From positions 1-9,202 of the forward strand of contig JAIDKP010000422.1 in NCBI GenBank assembly GCA_029051445.1: DNA of 9,202 nucleotides, in the 5' to 3' direction. The notes under the pieces were generated by a model, which saw only the letters and a program-made list of their open reading frames with translations, did not search any database and had not been told where the DNA came from. Of the stretch, positions 6,889 through 9,202 are shown in pieces. The stretch comes from Muribaculaceae bacterium (GTDB lineage: Bacteria > Bacteroidota > Bacteroidia > Bacteroidales > Muribaculaceae). Both the position numbers and the translations under genes were made by a program. Each line of letters begins with the position of its first letter. Within the stretch, counting starts at the first letter, position 1.

Positions 6889-8256
6889 ATGTTTGTCATC
6901 GGCATGAAATCACGCATCGGAATTTGGCGAGACCGGTTTGGCTCCGGTAATGCCTCGCTGATTGTTGCAGCTGCTGCCGTAGGTATTGCAACCGGAGCAT
7001 GCGCGACTCTGCTGAAGCTGACGATAAAATGGATCACAGCCACGGCACTTTCCGTCACGTCGGCGGTAGGTACCGACTACACGACTATAATCCTGCCTGT
7101 TGTAGGTATATTGCTTGCTGTCACCTATCAGAGACTCGTTCTGCATCGCGACATATCAGATGGCATAAGGCTTATTTCACAAAGATTTGCCGACAAAAAC
7201 TACCACTATACCCCACGGCTTATACTCGCACCTGTTATAGCAAGTTCCATCACCCTTGGATTCGGCGGATCTGCCGGCTCTGAAAGCCCTATCGCAAGTG
7301 CAGGAGCAGCCATAGGAGGCAACATTGCCGGAAAATTCCGGTTTTCACCTGAACAAATGATGACACTGATAGCCTGTGGCGCAGGAGCAGGAATCGCAGG
7401 AATTTTCAAGGCACCGGTCGGCGGGGCGCTTTTCGTCATTGAGATTTTTACTATTTCACTCGACACCATTGCCATGTCGGCACTGTTTGTGTCAACAACC
7501 GTTTCCGCTCTTACCGCATTCATCTTGTCGGGATGCACTGTCGATATGCGTTTTTCTGATCCGGAACCTATAACATCCGCATACATTATGGCAGTTGTAG
7601 GAGCCGGACTCTTTCTCGGACTCTATTCCACTTATTATGCCGCTGTTATGAGATTCATGAAAAAATTGTACGCCGGCATTAAGAATTACTGGCTCCGTGG
7701 CATCTTTTCCGGACTTACGGTAGGCCTACTCATATTCACATTCCCCATACTTTATGGCGAAGGCTACGGGTCGGTGCAACAGCTTCTTGCCTGCACGACC
7801 GACAAGCTCATACAGAACTCATGGCTGTCTCATCTTGCACTATCAGGATACACTACAACAGCCATCACACTGGTCATTGCCGCCACAGTCCTGATCGTCA
7901 AACCGTTTGCAACATCATCAACCATCGACGGAGGAGGTGTGGCCGGAGATTATGCACCATTGCTTATGATAGGCAGCGTTGCGGGATTTCTGTTTTCAGT
8001 AGCTGCCGACACACTTTTCGGCATTCACCTGCCGATAGCCGATTTTGTCTTTTTAGGTATGACCGGCGTAATGGCAGGAGCCGTAAAAGCGCCACTGATG
8101 GCAATATTTCTTACGGTTGAGATGACATGCATTCCCTCCATGCTTTTACCGGCCGCGGTCGTAGCAACCATATCCTATATCACACGCATTATATTAAACG
8201 GCAATAAGAGCACATGCACTGATATCAGGCGCGATCCTAAAAACATATACAACTGA
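6889..8256 (+). CDS. ClC-family chloride channel/anion transporter, no CBS domains
   Basis: This integral membrane protein moves chloride or a related anion. The 455 residues are almost all hydrophobic helices, as in the ClC fold, with no C-terminal CBS pair. GSESP (130-134) stands where the family has GREGP, so the gating glutamate is kept as Glu132. It is followed by the typical GAAIGGNIAG and GAGAGIAGIFKAPVGGALFVIE segments. GDYAP (353-357) replaces GxFxP, and GMTGVMAGAVKAPLMAIFLTVEMT (390-413) is the usual late helix. By eye alignment with E. coli ClcA, its Glu203 is Ile186, the Ser107 motif is not recognisable, and Tyr445 appears to be Cys443. Whether it is a channel or proton exchanger, and which anion it carries, therefore cannot be told. 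ATG 6889 is used; in-frame ATG 6904 is equally plausible. luxS follows after 2 bases. Confidence 0.9.
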   Translation: MFVIGMKSRIGIWRDRFGSGNASLIVAAAAVGIATGACATLLKLTIKWITATALSVTSAVGTDYTTIILPVVGILLAVTYQRLVLHRDISDGIRLISQRFADKNYHYTPRLILAPVIASSITLGFGGSAGSESPIASAGAAIGGNIAGKFRFSPEQMMTLIACGAGAGIAGIFKAPVGGALFVIEIFTISLDTIAMSALFVSTTVSALTAFILSGCTVDMRFSDPEPITSAYIMAVVGAGLFLGLYSTYYAAVMRFMKKLYAGIKNYWLRGIFSGLTVGLLIFTFPILYGEGYGSVQQLLACTTDKLIQNSWLSHLALSGYTTTAITLVIAATVLIVKPFATSSTIDGGGVAGDYAPLLMIGSVAGFLFSVAADTLFGIHLPIADFVFLGMTGVMAGAVKAPLMAIFLTVEMTCIPSMLLPAAVVATISYITRIILNGNKSTCTDIRRDPKNIYN

Positions 8257-8258
8257 CA

Positions 8259-8741
8259 ATGGAAAAAATAGCAAGTTTCACAATCGACCACAACCGTCTG
8301 CTGCGTGGCATCTACGTCAGTCGGCGCGACACCACACCCTCCGGCGACATCATCACGACATTCGACATACGCATGACCGAGCCAAACCGACAGAAAGCAC
8401 TTTCGCCAAAGGCTCTTCACGCAATCGAGCATCTTGCAGCGACCTATCTCCGCAACCGCAGCGACTGGAAAGATCGTATCGTCTACTGGGGTCCTATGGG
8501 ATGCTGCACGGGAAACTACATGATAGTACAAGGCCGACTTGAACCGGCCGACATACTGCCGTTAATGCAAGACACCATGCGGTTTATAGCATCTTTTGAC
8601 GGTGATATTCCGGGAGCAACGCCACGCGACTGCGGCAACTTCTCATTTATGGATCTCGATGACGCCAGAAGATCTGCACGGATCTACCTTGAAGAGGTAC
8701 TCGAAAATCCGTCACCCGAGAACCTCACTTACCCATCCTGA
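8259..8741 (+). CDS. luxS: S-ribosylhomocysteine lyase (autoinducer-2 synthesis)
   Basis: This cytoplasmic metalloenzyme cleaves S-ribosylhomocysteine to homocysteine and DPD, the precursor of autoinducer-2, as part of recycling S-adenosylhomocysteine. The product has the usual 160 residues. The metal site is complete: His54 and His58 in HAIEH, with catalytic Glu57, and Cys125 in RDCGN. The catalytic Cys is Cys82 in GPMGCCTG; the position after it is also Cys (Cys83), where many homologues have Arg, Gln or Lys. Arg38 and the EPN turn (41-43) match the substrate-binding strand. The ATG lies 2 bases after the ClC stop with no Shine-Dalgarno sequence, so it is probably translated by coupling. 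The usual partner, SAH nucleosidase (pfs/mtnN), is not beside it. Its last 17 bases overlap the end of the converging glycosyltransferase gene. Confidence 0.96.
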   Translation: MEKIASFTIDHNRLLRGIYVSRRDTTPSGDIITTFDIRMTEPNRQKALSPKALHAIEHLAATYLRNRSDWKDRIVYWGPMGCCTGNYMIVQGRLEPADILPLMQDTMRFIASFDGDIPGATPRDCGNFSFMDLDDARRSARIYLEEVLENPSPENLTYPS

Positions 8742-9202
8742 CGCACGTCCTGCGCCCGCGCAGGAAATATTCGATAAGTATATTTGGTGCTCGGTTGCTT
8801 TTAAGAAGATTCCTTTCAGGAAAACCGCTGTAATTTTTTTTCATGCGTCGGTAATCATTGTGAGCTTTCACGATTGCCGATGCATGTCTCCATTTGCCCG
8901 ACACCATATATTGCCCCCATGCAAGCGTGTCAAGCAGCCTGCGTTTCAGCAGAAACCAAAATTTCCAGCTACCCTCGGGCAGATTTTTATAAAGCATGAG
9001 CAGATTGTTGCGGAAGTTTAGATATGTCTTCTTGGGCGACGAGGCATCGAGACTCGCTCCACCGAGATGATACACTTCCGAGTCCGTCACACACACGACA
9101 CGATATCCTGCCAGCCTGAGCCGCCAGCAAAGATCGATCTCCTCCATGTGGGCGAAAAACGCCTCGTCGAGGCCGCCAACCTTGAGATACGCGGCTGTAT
9201 CA
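8725..9202 (-). CDS. Glycosyltransferase family 2, C-terminal part; 5' end outside window
   Basis: The frame is open to the right edge, giving 158 visible residues, so the Met at 9147 is internal rather than the start. The first part reads GGLDEAFFAHMEEIDLCWRL: the acidic EEID pattern plus (L)CWRLxLAGY is typical of the end of the GT-A catalytic domain in family 2 enzymes that add sugars to rhamnan, O-antigen or other surface glycans. It is followed by VYHLGGASL and NFRNNLLMLYKNLP, a segment I associate with Bacteroidales members of the family. The remainder is basic, with a possible membrane-associated stretch (WKFWFLLKRRLLDTLAW). The nucleotide-binding N-terminal half and DxD motif are outside the window, so donor and acceptor are unknown. 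The tail is Arg-rich (FLRGRRTCVRMGK). Confidence 0.88.
   Translation of the reverse strand, partial: DTAAYLKVGGLDEAFFAHMEEIDLCWRLRLAGYRVVCVTDSEVYHLGGASLDASSPKKTYLNFRNNLLMLYKNLPEGSWKFWFLLKRRLLDTLAWGQYMVSGKWRHASAIVKAHNDYRRMKKNYSGFPERNLLKSNRAPNILIEYFLRGRRTCVRMGK
8749..8764 (+). terminator. Weak hairpin just after luxS, possible terminator
   Basis: CCTGCG-cccg-CGCAGG forms a 6-bp stem with a four-base loop, 7 bases after the luxS stop. The following AAATATTCG is AT-rich but lacks a T-run, and the bases also code for the end of the converging gene. Termination here is only a possibility. Confidence 0.25.

Noticed and set aside
7206..7586. Minus-strand open frame (126 codons) inside the ClC gene
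   Set aside because: It is a shadow of the ClC reading frame, whose GSESP and AGAGIAG segments are unambiguous on the plus strand.
8596..9021. Plus-strand frame (141 codons) overlapping luxS and the glycosyltransferase
   Set aside because: Both overlapped genes have clear family motifs in other frames; this frame matches neither and is low-complexity in origin.

Overview
The window reads as chromosomal core sequence from a member of the Bacteroidota, most likely order Bacteroidales. Three things support this. The promoter-like elements are of the Bacteroides type (TAnnTTTG with an upstream TTG). SecD and SecF are fused into one long protein. The run topoisomerase IV subunit B - coaD - S41 protease is an arrangement I know from Bacteroidales. 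A gut family such as Muribaculaceae would fit, but that is a guess. I see no insertion sequence, phage gene, tRNA, rRNA or CRISPR array.

Layout. Positions 1-3214 (minus strand) form one tight operon transcribed right to left: parE (type II topoisomerase ATPase subunit), then coaD (coenzyme A synthesis), then an S41 processing protease that runs off the left edge. It is preceded by a clear promoter and by an unusually good Shine-Dalgarno sequence. Positions 3215-3694 are a 480-base spacer holding that promoter, a doubtful 58-codon ORF and a strong terminator hairpin for the next gene. Positions 3695-6643 (minus strand) carry secDF, a single-gene unit for the Sec export motor. Positions 6644-6888 are a divergent regulatory region. 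On the secDF side it has a promoter and a possible 13-residue cysteine-rich leader peptide; on the other side it has a promoter and an 11-bp-period direct repeat. Positions 6889-8741 (plus strand) hold a ClC-type anion transporter and luxS, 2 bases apart and probably cotranscribed. Positions 8725-9202 (minus strand) hold the C-terminal end of a family 2 glycosyltransferase, which converges on and overlaps the end of luxS by 17 bases.

The genes are mostly unconnected housekeeping functions: DNA topology, CoA synthesis, protein export, envelope proteolysis, and recycling of S-adenosylhomocysteine-derived sulfur. I found no clear undescribed multi-gene system. The least explained signals are the secDF leader with its cysteine-rich mini-ORF, the repeat upstream of the clc-luxS unit, the pairing of a ClC transporter with luxS, and the unusual key positions of that ClC protein.
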